A DNA stretch of 64,000 nt from Zoogloeaceae bacterium (GCA_024235675.1 JACKLZ010000001.1:868001-932000); one strand, 5' to 3'. Shown: positions 52,795-62,395, counted from the stretch's first letter. The notes: a model not told the origin generated them from the letters alone. A program made the numbers and translations.

Positions 52795-54024
52795 ATGTCA
52801 TCCCACGATCACGCCAACGCGACGAACATCGACAGTTTTCTTCATGCCGGCACCCGCCCCTATCGCATGGCAAATCTGGCCATGTTCCTGGGCGGATTTG
52901 CGTGTTTCGCAATGCTCTATGGCACCCAACCCCTGCTACCCCTGCTGTCCCAGGTCTTCAAGGTCTCGGCCACCGAGGTCAGCCTGTCGGTATCGGTCAG
53001 CACCGGCGCGCTGGCGCTCGCGCTGATCCCGGCCAGTCTTCTCTCTGACCGCTTTGGCCGCGGCCCAATGATGACGCTCTCGCTCGTGCTGGCTGCCGTG
53101 CTATCACTGCTGTGCCCGTGGGTCACTTCGTTCAACGAGCTCCTCGTCCTGCGCGCCCTGCTTGGCATCACATTGGCAGGCCTGCCGGCCGCCGCCATGG
53201 CCTACCTGGGCGAAGAGGTCGCGCCAAACGCGCAGGGCCGCGCGATGGGGCTCTACATCGCCGGCAACGCCTTTGGCGGAATGAGCGGCCGGTTTCTCAC
53301 CGCCTGGGTCACCGATCACTTCGACTGGCAGACCGGTTTGCTGGTGCTCGGCGCGCTCGGTGCCATCGCCGCACTGGCCTTCTGGTTCGGCCTGCCCGCC
53401 TCCCGACATTTTCAGCGCCGCTCGATTTCGCCGGCCAGGGTGCTGGCAGACGCCAAGAACCTCATGCGCGACGCCGGGCTGCCCTGGCTGTTTCTGAGTG
53501 CGTTCTTGCTGATGGGCGGCTTCGTCGGGCTCTACAATTTCGTCACCTTCCGACTCGTCGCAGCGCCCTTTTCTCTTGGCCAAACGGCCATTGGCGGCAT
53601 CTTCCTGCTGTACATGGTCGGCACCTTGGCCTCCGCCTGGGTCGGGCAGCTGGTGGACCGCATCGGCCGACGCCAGGTGTTGTGGATGATGGCTGCGCTG
53701 ATGCTGCTCGGTGTGTTGGTCACACTGCCGACGCACCTGGGCGCCGTCATCGTCGGCATCGCGATCTTCACGTTCGGGTTTTTCGGCGCCCACACCACGA
53801 CCAGCGGCTGGGTCAGCCGACGTGCCGGCGCCAGCCGGGCACTCGCCGCGGCGGTCTATCTGTCGAGCTACTACCTGGGCAGCAGCGTGCTTGGCACCGC
53901 CGTGGGTCTGGCCTGGGACGCCGGACAATGGATTGGGGTCGTCTCAAGCCTGAGCCTGCTCCTGATCGGCGTGCTGGCCATCGCGCTACACCTGACCCGG
54001 CTCCCGCGCATTGTGAATGCCTAG
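52795..54024 (+). CDS. MFS transporter, YnfM-like
   Basis: About 409 residues from the ATG at 52795; a TTG at 52759 would add 12 residues. Twelve hydrophobic segments, with the family loop LSDRFGRGPMM after helix 2. The sequence resembles YnfM/AraJ-type drug or sugar exporters, which often sit beside a LysR gene, as here. Substrate unknown. Confidence 0.9.
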   Translation: MSSHDHANATNIDSFLHAGTRPYRMANLAMFLGGFACFAMLYGTQPLLPLLSQVFKVSATEVSLSVSVSTGALALALIPASLLSDRFGRGPMMTLSLVLAAVLSLLCPWVTSFNELLVLRALLGITLAGLPAAAMAYLGEEVAPNAQGRAMGLYIAGNAFGGMSGRFLTAWVTDHFDWQTGLLVLGALGAIAALAFWFGLPASRHFQRRSISPARVLADAKNLMRDAGLPWLFLSAFLLMGGFVGLYNFVTFRLVAAPFSLGQTAIGGIFLLYMVGTLASAWVGQLVDRIGRRQVLWMMAALMLLGVLVTLPTHLGAVIVGIAIFTFGFFGAHTTTSGWVSRRAGASRALAAAVYLSSYYLGSSVLGTAVGLAWDAGQWIGVVSSLSLLLIGVLAIALHLTRLPRIVNA

Positions 54025-54192
54025 ATACGGCGCACCGTCGCGGACGCTCGCCGCCGCAGGCGCGAGCGAGGCCGTGAGCGAGAATGGTGCATTCGAGATA
54101 CCGGCAAAAAAGGCGCACGGCGTAGCGCGCTCAAACACCCGCACTCGACGCCCGATCAGCCGTACAATCAGCCGCAGGAGGAACGCACTGCG

Positions 54193-55329
54193 ATGGCATC
54201 TGAAGAAATCAAGGAGGCCGACCGAATCCACCTGCTGGTCGGCGGGCTCGAATATCTTGCGCAGGGATTCAGCATCTTCGACCGCGAACTGCGGCTGGTT
54301 GCCTGGAACCATCACTTTCTCGATGTCCTCGATTTCCCCACCGAACTGGGCAGCTTCGCCCGGCCGCTCGCCGACTTCTTCCACTTCAACGCCGAGCGCG
54401 GCGACTATGGCGAGGGCCCAATCGACGAACTGGTCGAAGCCCGCATCGCGCTGGCAAAAAAAGCCGAACCGCATTGTTTCGAACGGGTGCGACCCAACGG
54501 CGCGGTGATCGAGGTGCGTGGCACGCCGCTGCCGGGCGGCGGTTTCGTCACCACCTACACCGACGTGACCGAACGCAAAACCTGGGAAAACAGCCTGCAG
54601 GCGGCAAAGCAGAAGGCAGAGGAAGCAAACCGCGCCAAGACCGCTTTTCTCAACATGGTGACCCACGATCTGCGCACGCCGCTGACTTCGATCCGCTCGT
54701 TCGCCGAAATCCTCAGCGACGACCCGGAAATCGATGCCGACCAGCGCGGCGAGTTTCTCGGCGTCATCAACACCGAGTGTCAGCGCCTCGTGCGCATGAT
54801 CAACGACCTGCTCGACTTCGCCAAGATCGAGGCCGGACGCATGGAATGGAACATCACCGACATCGACCCGGCCGCGCTGCTCAAATCGGCGGTCACTTCG
54901 CTCAAGCCGATGTTTGCCGAAAAACATGTCGCGCTCGAACTGACGCTGCCGCCGCAGGTCTCGCCGGTCACCGGCGACGTCGACCGGCTCACCCAGGTGG
55001 TCATCAACCTGCTGTCGAACGCCTGGAAATTCGCGCCGCGCGATACCGGCCGCGTGGACGTGCGCCTCGAATGCGGCGCGAGCGAAGCGACCATCACCGT
55101 CACTGACAACGGCCCCGGCATCCCGCCTGACAAGCACGAAGAAGTGTTCGAAGAATTCCGCCAGGTCCTCGACGCCAGCGGCGCAGCCCCGCCGGGCACC
55201 GGCCTCGGACTGGCGATCTGCCGGCGCATGATCGAGCATCTTGGCGGGCGTATCTGGGTGGAGAGCACACCGCCGAACGGTGCGACCTTTCGTTTCACCG
55301 TGCCGAACGGCCACGCGGCGCAGGCGTAA
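54193..55329 (+). CDS. soluble PAS sensor histidine kinase, orphan
   Basis: 378 residues, no membrane helices. A PAS domain of the PAS_7 type (about 12-125; GLEYLAQGFSIFDRELRL), a short coiled coil, HisKA with the phospho-acceptor H158 in MVTHDLRTPLTSI, and HATPase_c (N box NLLSNAW near 272, G boxes DNGPGIPP and GTGLGLAICRRM). The sensor is cytoplasmic and may bind a small ligand or cofactor. No response regulator lies next to it, so its partner is elsewhere. Downstream is a 0.5-kb gap. Confidence 0.92.
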   Translation: MASEEIKEADRIHLLVGGLEYLAQGFSIFDRELRLVAWNHHFLDVLDFPTELGSFARPLADFFHFNAERGDYGEGPIDELVEARIALAKKAEPHCFERVRPNGAVIEVRGTPLPGGGFVTTYTDVTERKTWENSLQAAKQKAEEANRAKTAFLNMVTHDLRTPLTSIRSFAEILSDDPEIDADQRGEFLGVINTECQRLVRMINDLLDFAKIEAGRMEWNITDIDPAALLKSAVTSLKPMFAEKHVALELTLPPQVSPVTGDVDRLTQVVINLLSNAWKFAPRDTGRVDVRLECGASEATITVTDNGPGIPPDKHEEVFEEFRQVLDASGAAPPGTGLGLAICRRMIEHLGGRIWVESTPPNGATFRFTVPNGHAAQA

Positions 55330-55762
55330 AAATTTCTCGTCGATGCCCTCTTCACCCCTCGAGCCACGCCCCCGGCCCCAACTCGCCGGCCACGACGTCC
55401 AGTGCCAAGCCGGTCCGTTCGACCGGTTGGCCGAGATCGCGCCCGTACGCTAAATACACGGAACAGATGGACTGGCCGGGATAATAAAGGCGGCGCCCGA
55501 CTGCGCGCCGGCCGCAGCCACTTCCGCCAGCAAGCGTGTGATCGAGCCGAAGGCATGGTTGGCACTTCTCGCCGCTTTGGCACAGTGAGCGCTGTTCTCG
55601 ATGGGAAATGGCGCGTTCCGGTCGCAGCGTGCGCAGAGAGGGAAACCCGCTCGCGACCTGCATCGCTTTTGCTGGCGTCGTCACGGGCGGTCTCCCAAAT
55701 GCACTGTGTCACGCCTGGCCGATGGCGTATCGCACTGCGTGCATCAGCGCCGGGGCCCACAA
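55330..55762. other. gap without a supported gene
   Basis: Between the histidine kinase and the glycine-zipper lipoprotein. Overlapping short frames exist on both strands, but none has a recognisable motif. One leftward frame contains RRLYYPGQSICSVYLAYGRD near 55480, which reads somewhat protein-like; it may be debris of a lost gene. No hairpin terminator with a T-run was found. Confidence 0.35.
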
Positions 55763-55790
55763 TTACACGGGCGACATCCCTACCTATACT
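55763..55790 (+). promoter_or_regulatory. probable promoter of the glycine-zipper lipoprotein gene
   Basis: TTACAC (55763-55768), 16-bp spacer, TATACT (55785-55790), about 77 bp before the ATG at 55867. The -10 matches consensus at five of six places. Confidence 0.45.
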
Positions 55791-55866
55791 GTAAAAATGG
55801 GCGACATATGCAGCGCCAACCGCCGCTTGCGCATTCTTGGCCCGTCCCATTCCGGAGGTAAAGAAG

Positions 55867-56349
55867 ATGCGACACTTGCCTGCAGTACGAATCATCGCGT
55901 CGTCCATCGCCGTCGCCTTCACCCTGGTCACCACAACGGGTTGCGAAACGGCCAACAAGCGCGACACGGGCACCCTCATCGGCGGTCTCCTCGGCGGTAT
56001 CCTCGGCAATCGGGTCGATGACGGCGGCGCCGGCGGCACGATCATCGGCGCCCTGGTCGGCGCTGCGGTCGGCCGCATGATCGGTCAATACATGGACGAG
56101 GCCGACAAAAAACGCTTCGCCGAGACGATCAACGAAGTGCCCACCGGGCAAACCGTGCGTTGGCATAACGATGACAGCAATCGCGACTTTGCGGTCACAC
56201 CAACTTCCGACGTCTACGCCAAAGACGAACAGCAGTGCCGACGCTTCGACCAGGTCGTTTTTGTCGACGGCAAACGCGAGGTGATGGAGGGCGTGGCCTG
56301 CAAGTCGCCCGGTAGCGATGCGCTCGCCATCGAAGGTCAGCAGGTATAA
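55867..56349 (+). CDS. glycine-zipper 2TM outer-membrane lipoprotein
   Basis: 160 residues from the ATG at 55867, with GGAGG eight bases upstream. Signal peptide with lipobox TTTGC, then a glycine zipper (about 40-80: GTLIGGLLGGILGNRV, IIGALVGAAVGRMIG) and a soluble C-terminal part with two Cys. Similar to the 17-kDa surface antigen / OsmB / SlyB-like lipoproteins, which sit in the outer membrane. It starts a two-gene unit with the exported protein 11 bp downstream. Confidence 0.85.
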   Translation: MRHLPAVRIIASSIAVAFTLVTTTGCETANKRDTGTLIGGLLGGILGNRVDDGGAGGTIIGALVGAAVGRMIGQYMDEADKKRFAETINEVPTGQTVRWHNDDSNRDFAVTPTSDVYAKDEQQCRRFDQVVFVDGKREVMEGVACKSPGSDALAIEGQQV

Positions 56350-56360
56350 GGAGGCCCGCC

Positions 56361-57368
56361 ATGACGAGTCGACAATGGCAGCGCGGCCTTTGCGTCGTTC
56401 TTGGCTTCGCACTGTGCGCGACCTTGCCGACATCGGCATGGGCGCAGTCGCCGAATCCATATCCACCACCCAATACACCTCCAGGCACTTCAGCACCGAC
56501 ACGCGTACCCTACCCGACACCGCCGAGCAATTATGATAACGGCGACAAAGGCGGCGACGGCGGCAGCAACTGGGGCATCCCCGCGCTCATTGTCGGCGCG
56601 GTGGCGCTGTTTGCCATCAACCGTCACCTCAACGCCGAGAAGACCGAACAACGCAATGACGACGAAGGCATGCAGCAACTGCTGCAGACCGGACCGCAAG
56701 TCCCCACCCAGTTCAATACCAGCGCCTTCGGCATCCGCGCGCTAGTGCGCAGCGGCTGGCCGATCGTGGTCGATTATGCGCAGCATAAACCGGGGCGTGT
56801 GCTGCTCCGCATCAGCGTGCCCGGCGCGGAAATCGTCACCTACCGGCTCGACCAGTTCGGCCTCGGGCGTCATCTGTTGCGCTTCGATCTGCCCCCGTTT
56901 CTGGGCGACAGCGTCAGACCTGCGGTGTTCGCCGTCACCGCCGCCGACGCACAAACCGGCACCGAAACCATCGACGGCTTCACCGTGTACGGCATCGGCT
57001 GCGGCCCGCGCGCCGTCGGCTCCATCGCCGTCGATCAGCTCGAATTCAACCCCGGCGAAGTGCGCGTACAAAACGGCGACACCGCCAGCTTTGCCTTCCG
57101 CTCACGCTCTGATTTTGACAACTCCGCGGTCGAATACATGCGCATCACGCAAAGCCCGGACGGCGCACGCAAGCGCTATGTCAATGGCCAGCGGATCGGC
57201 AGCGTACAGCGCAACAGCCGTGTGGAGAGCGCCCCGACGCAACGCTGGAACGGGCAGGACGAACAAGCCAACATCTCACGCGGCCGCCACCAGTTACAGG
57301 TCCGGGTATGGGACAACGGCGGTGACTGGGTTGGCGCGTGGTCCGATTCGCTGGTTCAGGTGCAATAA
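56361..57368 (+). CDS. exported protein of unknown function
   Basis: 335 residues with a signal peptide (cleavage near AWAQ|SP). A Pro-rich, Gly/Asp-rich stretch (about 30-70) leads to one hydrophobic helix (GIPALIVGAVALFAINRHL). The C-terminal ~200 residues are beta-rich and appear to hold two Ig-like repeats (about 120-215 and 220-335; VLLRISVPGAEIVTYRLDQF, LQVRVWDNGGDWVGAWSD). I recognise no family. It is probably anchored to the inner membrane and works with the lipoprotein gene just upstream. Convergent with the TIR-STAND gene, 37 bp away. Confidence 0.7.
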   Translation: MTSRQWQRGLCVVLGFALCATLPTSAWAQSPNPYPPPNTPPGTSAPTRVPYPTPPSNYDNGDKGGDGGSNWGIPALIVGAVALFAINRHLNAEKTEQRNDDEGMQQLLQTGPQVPTQFNTSAFGIRALVRSGWPIVVDYAQHKPGRVLLRISVPGAEIVTYRLDQFGLGRHLLRFDLPPFLGDSVRPAVFAVTAADAQTGTETIDGFTVYGIGCGPRAVGSIAVDQLEFNPGEVRVQNGDTASFAFRSRSDFDNSAVEYMRITQSPDGARKRYVNGQRIGSVQRNSRVESAPTQRWNGQDEQANISRGRHQLQVRVWDNGGDWVGAWSDSLVQVQ

Positions 57369-57405
57369 GCGCGCGGGGCGAACAACGCATCTACGCCGGC
57401 ACCGG

Positions 57406-60400
57406 CTATTTCGCGCAAGCTGCACGATCAGGCGCCGCACCCGCCAGTGCGCACCACGCCTCACGCGTCATCACCGACATCGCGCCCTGCGCGTCCATCT
57501 GCGTCGCACTGGTTGCCGCGAGCCACTGTTGCGCCGCCACGCCAGCGGTGTCGGGGACGGGCCAGCGCCATTGGCGCGCGCGATTGCCGTCGGAAGTCAG
57601 CAAGCCGCCGTCGACGTGGGCAGACTCTGGATAGAGCACGTCGGAACGCAGCAGCGCGCTGAGCGGCTGGCCGGAGATGGCATCCCAGAGTTGTACGCTG
57701 GTATTGCCCCACAGTACGACGCGCCCGTCGGCCAACAGCGCGCCGCTGCTGACACCTTCGTTGAGTGTGAGCGGTGGCGAGAGCATGTCGCCGGCGCCCA
57801 GGCGACGCGCTAGCGGTCCGGCAACCACCAGTGTTGCGTCATCGCCTTGATCGAGCAATTCATAGCCATGCAGACCAAGCGCGTCGAGGCGCGCCTTGAG
57901 TGCGCTGTCCGGCACTGTCGCCTTGGCCTTGCTTGATGCGCTGCCAGATGCTGCGACCGGCGCGGTCAGCTCGGCGGCCGGGTGACGTCGCCACACCCGC
58001 AGGTCGGCGTCGTCGGACCAGGTGACGATGCCCTCGCCGTCGTCGAAAAACGCGGCGCCGGTAATGCGTTCGAGGTGTTGCAGCGGCAGGCTGAGCGGCG
58101 TCAGCGTGTTGGTGTCCCACAAGCGCGCGCCGGCCGTGGCGCTCCAGGCGAGCACGCGTGTGCCGTCCGGGGCGATCGCGGTCGACACCGTCGCCTCGGC
58201 CTTGTCATGGCGGCCGCGCGCGGCGATGGCGCCTTCGGCAAGATCCCACAGATCGATGTTGCCACCACCTCCGCTGGTGATGATGCGCGACCCCTCTGGC
58301 GTGACCAGCACGTGCGAGATGCTGCCGTCGCTGTCGCGTGCGAGCGGCTGATCGAAACGCGGCTGGCCGGTCGCGGCGTTCCATAGACGCAGTCGCCCGC
58401 GCGCCGCGTTCCACGAAACAATGACTTTACCGCCCGGCACGATACGGGCGCCGTCGACCGTTTCCGGCGATTCCCACGGCGGCACTCGCGCGCCGCCCGG
58501 CGTGAGATCGCGGCGCATCAGTGTGGTGTCGCACCAGCTCAGCACGCTGCCCGCGTCGGCCGCGATGTCCACGCCGCGCACGGCGCAAGCCGTTTGCCAG
58601 CTCGACGACGCCTCGGTCTCGCCAATGCGCCATTGCCAGAACCGGCCGTCCTTGCTCCACGCCAGTACGCCTTCATTGCCAAGAAATCGCGCACCGGCAA
58701 TCGACGCCGTGAGCGCGAGGCGGTGCACCACTTCGCCCGCCGGCAGCGACCATATCCGCACACCACCGTCATGCCAGCCGAGCAGGCGCCGCCCGTCGCC
58801 GTCAAGCGCAATACCGGCGATGGCCTCCGCTGCCAGCGCGCGCGCCGCTTGCCCAGGGCGCCACAACCACACGCCACCCGCCACGTCACGCAAGACGACA
58901 TGGCGTTGCGCTGCGATGAGCGCTTCCTGCAGGGGCTTGGCGTGTGCGGTTTGCGCCAGCGTGGCGCCGCTGTGCAAATCATGCAGCGTGGCGTTTCCTG
59001 CGGCCCACGACACCAGCAGCGCATCGTCGGCGCGCACACGCACGCCTTCGGGTGCGGCGGGAAGCGCGATCATACGGGTCAGTTCAACGCCTCCGCTGAG
59101 CGCACCCACGCCGATGAGCGCACTTTCGCGGGTTTGGGCGAGCGGTGTGAGATCCGCGACGCGCGCGAAATAATGGGCGGCTTTGAGCGCGTCGCCGGTG
59201 GCGTCACGCGCCGACACGGCGCCACTCCAGTAACTGTTGATCAACTGAGTGTGGGTCTCCAGGCGCTGTTGCCACAGCTTGACGCCCAGCCAGCTCACCG
59301 CCACAAAGCCGATCGCGATGCCGGCCTCGAGCGCGCGCCAGCGCCGGCGCGCACGGCGCGCCGCCTGGGTGCTGGCGGCGATGAAGGCGCGCAGCGTGTC
59401 GTCCACTTCGCTCTCGCGCTCGCCCAGCCAGCGGTGCGCCTCGGCCAGCGGACCACCACGCAAGAGCAGCCCCTGATCCTTTGGCGCCGCCTGCCAGGCG
59501 TCGGCCTCGGGGCGCAGATGCTGGCGCCACAGCAGAAACGCGCGGTCTTCGTCGAGCCAGCGTTTGAGCCGGTCCCAGGCGCGGAACAGCGCCTCGTGCG
59601 CAACTTCCAATGTGCGCGCGCCCTCGCTGCCCGCGCCGGGATCCTCTTGCCCCGACACCAGCAGGCGTGCCTTGACGAAGGCTTCCATGAGCGGATGGAT
59701 CGCGGCGGGAATCTCCTGCCAGCGCACCGAGCGCCGGGTGTACTGCCCTTCCGGGTCGACCCGCACCATGCGGCGAAAGGCGCGGCGCAACTCGGTAATC
59801 TGCGGTCGCGTGGGTTTGAGCGCGGCGAGCACGGCGTCGGCCTCCTGCCGGATCGCGCCTTCGAGCCCGCCGATGCGCTCGGTGTACTCGTCGAGCGTGA
59901 TCTTGCCGTCGGCGCCAAAATCGCGCCACAGGCGGTTGAGCGTGAACGCGAGCAAGGGCAGCGCGTCGGCCGTGCCGGTGTCCTGCACCATGGTTTCGAC
60001 CAGCCCGGGCTCGAGCTCGATGCCGGCAAGCTGCGCAGGTTTGCTGATGATCTCGGCAAAATGGCGTGGCGTCATCGGGCCGAGGGACATTTCGCGAAAC
60101 GGCATCTGCCCCCAGGCAGCGTGCGATTGCAGCGCGGACAGATAATCCGCGCGCAGCGTGGCCAGGCAATACAGATCGCCCCCCTCACCGACCAGCGCGG
60201 CGCGCAACAGATCGACAAAGTGCGCCGCCGCCGTGGCATCGCTGATGGTGACGAGCTCTTCGAGTTGGTCGATGACGAGCAACACCGCGCGCCGCTCGGC
60301 GCCCGTGTCCGATGCGGCCGCCACCGCCGCCACCGCGTTGGCGAGCGCCCGTTCGCTGGCATCGCCGGTCAGCCGCGCCCGCGCGTCCTCGGGCAAGACG

Positions 60401-61095
60401 CGCGCCAGTTCGTCGACCGGTTGCTGGAGCGGTCGCATCGGCGCCAGCACCTGCCAGTCGGGCATGCGCGACAATTTGGGGATCACCCCGGCGCGCACCA
60501 GCGAGGACTTTCCGCTGCCCGAAGTGCCCACCAGCACCAGCAGCCGGTCACCGCCATAACGGTGCATCTGCGCCAGCGTATCGAGGCAGCGCCGCTGGTC
60601 GTCCTCGCGGCCGAAATACACCGCCGCATCGGCCGCCTGGAACGGCGTCAGGCCAGGATACGGCGGACGATGCACGTCCCAGTCAAAGCTGTCGGTGGGG
60701 TCCAGGCCGGCGCTGCGCATGCCGCGCCACAGGCGTGCGTAACCGGCCTCGGGGTCGGGGCGCAGATCGGTGCTCTGGGTGTCGAGCAGCACGGAGCGCA
60801 GCTCGCAGGCGTCGATGATCAGCGGAAACAGTTGCTTGCCGAGCGCCCGGGCGTGGGTGATTTCGGCAAAGCACCAGTCGGAGGCCATCGAGTGCACGCT
60901 GCACAACACCACCACGCCGCTGCAAGCGCGCAACTGCGCGTATATTTCGCGCTCCCAATGCCGTCCGGCAGGAATGCCGTCGGCCGGGTCGAAATCGAGG
61001 AATAACGACTGATAGCCTTGCGCACGCAACCGCGTGGCCAGATCGTCGGCCGCGGTGTTGTCACGACTGCTGTGGCTGATGAAGATCCCTGACAC
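57406..61095 (-). CDS. TIR-nSTAND-transmembrane-WD40 protein
   Basis: 1229 residues from a GTG at 61095 with GGGAG upstream. N-terminal TIR domain (about 1-135) with the NADase Glu place filled: SDWCFAEI, E78. Then an nSTAND1-type NTPase (about 145-520): FGREDDQRRCLDTL, Walker A GTSGSGKSS (190-198), Walker B VLLVIDQLEELV (D276), followed by a helical/winged-helix part. One membrane helix near 588-606, then a WD40-like propeller (about 640-1180; repeats such as DLWDLAEG, RLWNAATG). This is the plan of signal-transduction STAND proteins and prokaryotic NLR-like immune proteins: propeller senses, STAND switches, TIR acts on NAD+ or signals. No partner genes are recognisable. The single membrane helix is unusual for a soluble sensor. 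Confidence 0.85.
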   Translation of the reverse strand: MSGIFISHSSRDNTAADDLATRLRAQGYQSLFLDFDPADGIPAGRHWEREIYAQLRACSGVVVLCSVHSMASDWCFAEITHARALGKQLFPLIIDACELRSVLLDTQSTDLRPDPEAGYARLWRGMRSAGLDPTDSFDWDVHRPPYPGLTPFQAADAAVYFGREDDQRRCLDTLAQMHRYGGDRLLVLVGTSGSGKSSLVRAGVIPKLSRMPDWQVLAPMRPLQQPVDELARVLPEDARARLTGDASERALANAVAAVAAASDTGAERRAVLLVIDQLEELVTISDATAAAHFVDLLRAALVGEGGDLYCLATLRADYLSALQSHAAWGQMPFREMSLGPMTPRHFAEIISKPAQLAGIELEPGLVETMVQDTGTADALPLLAFTLNRLWRDFGADGKITLDEYTERIGGLEGAIRQEADAVLAALKPTRPQITELRRAFRRMVRVDPEGQYTRRSVRWQEIPAAIHPLMEAFVKARLLVSGQEDPGAGSEGARTLEVAHEALFRAWDRLKRWLDEDRAFLLWRQHLRPEADAWQAAPKDQGLLLRGGPLAEAHRWLGERESEVDDTLRAFIAASTQAARRARRRWRALEAGIAIGFVAVSWLGVKLWQQRLETHTQLINSYWSGAVSARDATGDALKAAHYFARVADLTPLAQTRESALIGVGALSGGVELTRMIALPAAPEGVRVRADDALLVSWAAGNATLHDLHSGATLAQTAHAKPLQEALIAAQRHVVLRDVAGGVWLWRPGQAARALAAEAIAGIALDGDGRRLLGWHDGGVRIWSLPAGEVVHRLALTASIAGARFLGNEGVLAWSKDGRFWQWRIGETEASSSWQTACAVRGVDIAADAGSVLSWCDTTLMRRDLTPGGARVPPWESPETVDGARIVPGGKVIVSWNAARGRLRLWNAATGQPRFDQPLARDSDGSISHVLVTPEGSRIITSGGGGNIDLWDLAEGAIAARGRHDKAEATVSTAIAPDGTRVLAWSATAGARLWDTNTLTPLSLPLQHLERITGAAFFDDGEGIVTWSDDADLRVWRRHPAAELTAPVAASGSASSKAKATVPDSALKARLDALGLHGYELLDQGDDATLVVAGPLARRLGAGDMLSPPLTLNEGVSSGALLADGRVVLWGNTSVQLWDAISGQPLSALLRSDVLYPESAHVDGGLLTSDGNRARQWRWPVPDTAGVAAQQWLAATSATQMDAQGAMSVMTREAWCALAGAAPDRAACAK

Positions 61096-61121
61096 AGGCG
61101 CTCCCGCATGGGTGTTGCCGT

Positions 61122-61247
61122 TCAGGGGCCAGCATGCACTGCCCGGCGCGCCTTGAAAAGGCCGGCGGGCGCGAGCAGCCGCTCAAGGAATGAATCGGCC
61201 TCGCCGACGAAGGCACTGAAGATGCGCTCTACGGCACCGCAAGACAT
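61122..61247 (-). CDS. possible 41-residue small protein upstream of the TIR-STAND gene
   Basis: An ATG at 61247 opens a 41-residue frame ending at 61122, 26 bp before the TIR-STAND start. It reads MSCGAVERIFSAFVGEAD then an amphipathic part, SFLERLLAPAGLFKARR. No ribosome site is evident, and GC-rich DNA easily holds such frames, so this is only a candidate leader or partner peptide. Confidence 0.2.
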   Translation of the reverse strand: MSCGAVERIFSAFVGEADSFLERLLAPAGLFKARRAVHAGP

Positions 61248-61342
61248 GAAAATCGCTTTTATGCGACGACTTTAAAGCGTCCACGACCGACGTGTTGGTT
61301 CCGCCGAAGAACGCGGAATGGGTGATGATTTCAGCACGTCCC

Positions 61343-62302
61343 TCAATGCGGCCTCACGAAGGCCGGCGCACCGTCGCTGACACTTCCCGTGTCATGGCAG
61401 GCGCACAAGATCTCAAGAAACCGGCGCGCGAGTCGCGACGGTGCCGGATTGCGCGGCACAAACGCATGCCAGTCGCAGTGATAGTGAAACACCTGCGCCC
61501 CAATGCAGCACAGCGTCCCATCGGCGACAAAGCACTGGGCGTAATGCGCGGGCAAGAACCCCACGTAGCAGCCCGACAGAATGAGCGCCACGGTCGCTTC
61601 CTGATCAAACGCGCGCGCCACCGGCTGGAGTCCGAGCCGCCAGAAGGTTTCCATATTGGGTGAGTGATAGCCCAGGCCGACCAGCCGGGCGGCGCGAATT
61701 TCGGCATCATCCGGCGTGCGCCCCCCGGCCACCAACGGATGGGAAGCCGCGCAATACAACTGCATCGGTTCGCCAAACAGCCACACCGCTTCAAAACTAT
61801 CGCTCGCGCGGTGCATGGGCTGAATGCCGAGCTGGAAGCGCCCGTCGAGCAAGCCGGGCTCGATCTCGCCGCTGTGCGCCACATGCAGATTGATCCGGAC
61901 CGACGGCGCGACCGCGTCGAACGCGGCGATGGCCGCTGGCAGCTTGCAGCCCGGATTGGTCACGAACTTGTCGAACACCGCAAGATTGAGCTCGCCGCGC
62001 AAGCCTTCGTGCAACTCACCAATCTCGGTCCGAAACGCATCAATTTGCGCCAGCAAGCGCCGCGCGGCGGCCAGCACCGTCGTGCCCTCCTCGGTCAGCG
62101 CGAAGCCCGCCCGGCCCCGATCGCACAGGCGCACCGCGAGCCGCGACTCCAGCGCCTTGAGATGGCGGCTGATCACCGAGCGACTGATGTTGAGGCGCAA
62201 CTCGGCCGCCGCCAGACCCCCGGACTCGGCAATGGCGATGAACACCCGCAACAGGCGCAGATCGGCTTCGGCAAGGTTGTTCAGCAGAGCGCGTGGCTTC
62301 AT
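61343..62302 (-). CDS. LysR family regulator, divergent from the aminotransferase gene
   Basis: 319 residues. HTH about 15-75 (DLRLLRVFIAIAESGGLAAA, LNISRSVISRHLKALESRL), effector domain about 105-305. It starts 93 bp from the divergent aminotransferase-mmsA unit and is likely its regulator, perhaps sensing the amino acid or semialdehyde. Extra-long N-terminus (MKPRALLNNLAEAD) compared with many LysR proteins. Confidence 0.92.
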   Translation of the reverse strand: MKPRALLNNLAEADLRLLRVFIAIAESGGLAAAELRLNISRSVISRHLKALESRLAVRLCDRGRAGFALTEEGTTVLAAARRLLAQIDAFRTEIGELHEGLRGELNLAVFDKFVTNPGCKLPAAIAAFDAVAPSVRINLHVAHSGEIEPGLLDGRFQLGIQPMHRASDSFEAVWLFGEPMQLYCAASHPLVAGGRTPDDAEIRAARLVGLGYHSPNMETFWRLGLQPVARAFDQEATVALILSGCYVGFLPAHYAQCFVADGTLCCIGAQVFHYHCDWHAFVPRNPAPSRLARRFLEILCACHDTGSVSDGAPAFVRPH

Positions 62303-62395
62303 TGTTGCATTTATCCGAAACTTTACTGACGATCATTGTAGTTTTATGCATCGTTTAGCGCGACTAGGATGCATCAAGACTTTGTGGAGACCCAC

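Noticed and set aside
58594..61005. 803-residue frame antisense to the TIR-STAND gene
   Set aside because: Arg/Gln/Ala-rich shadow; the minus strand carries the TIR, Walker and WD40-like motifs.
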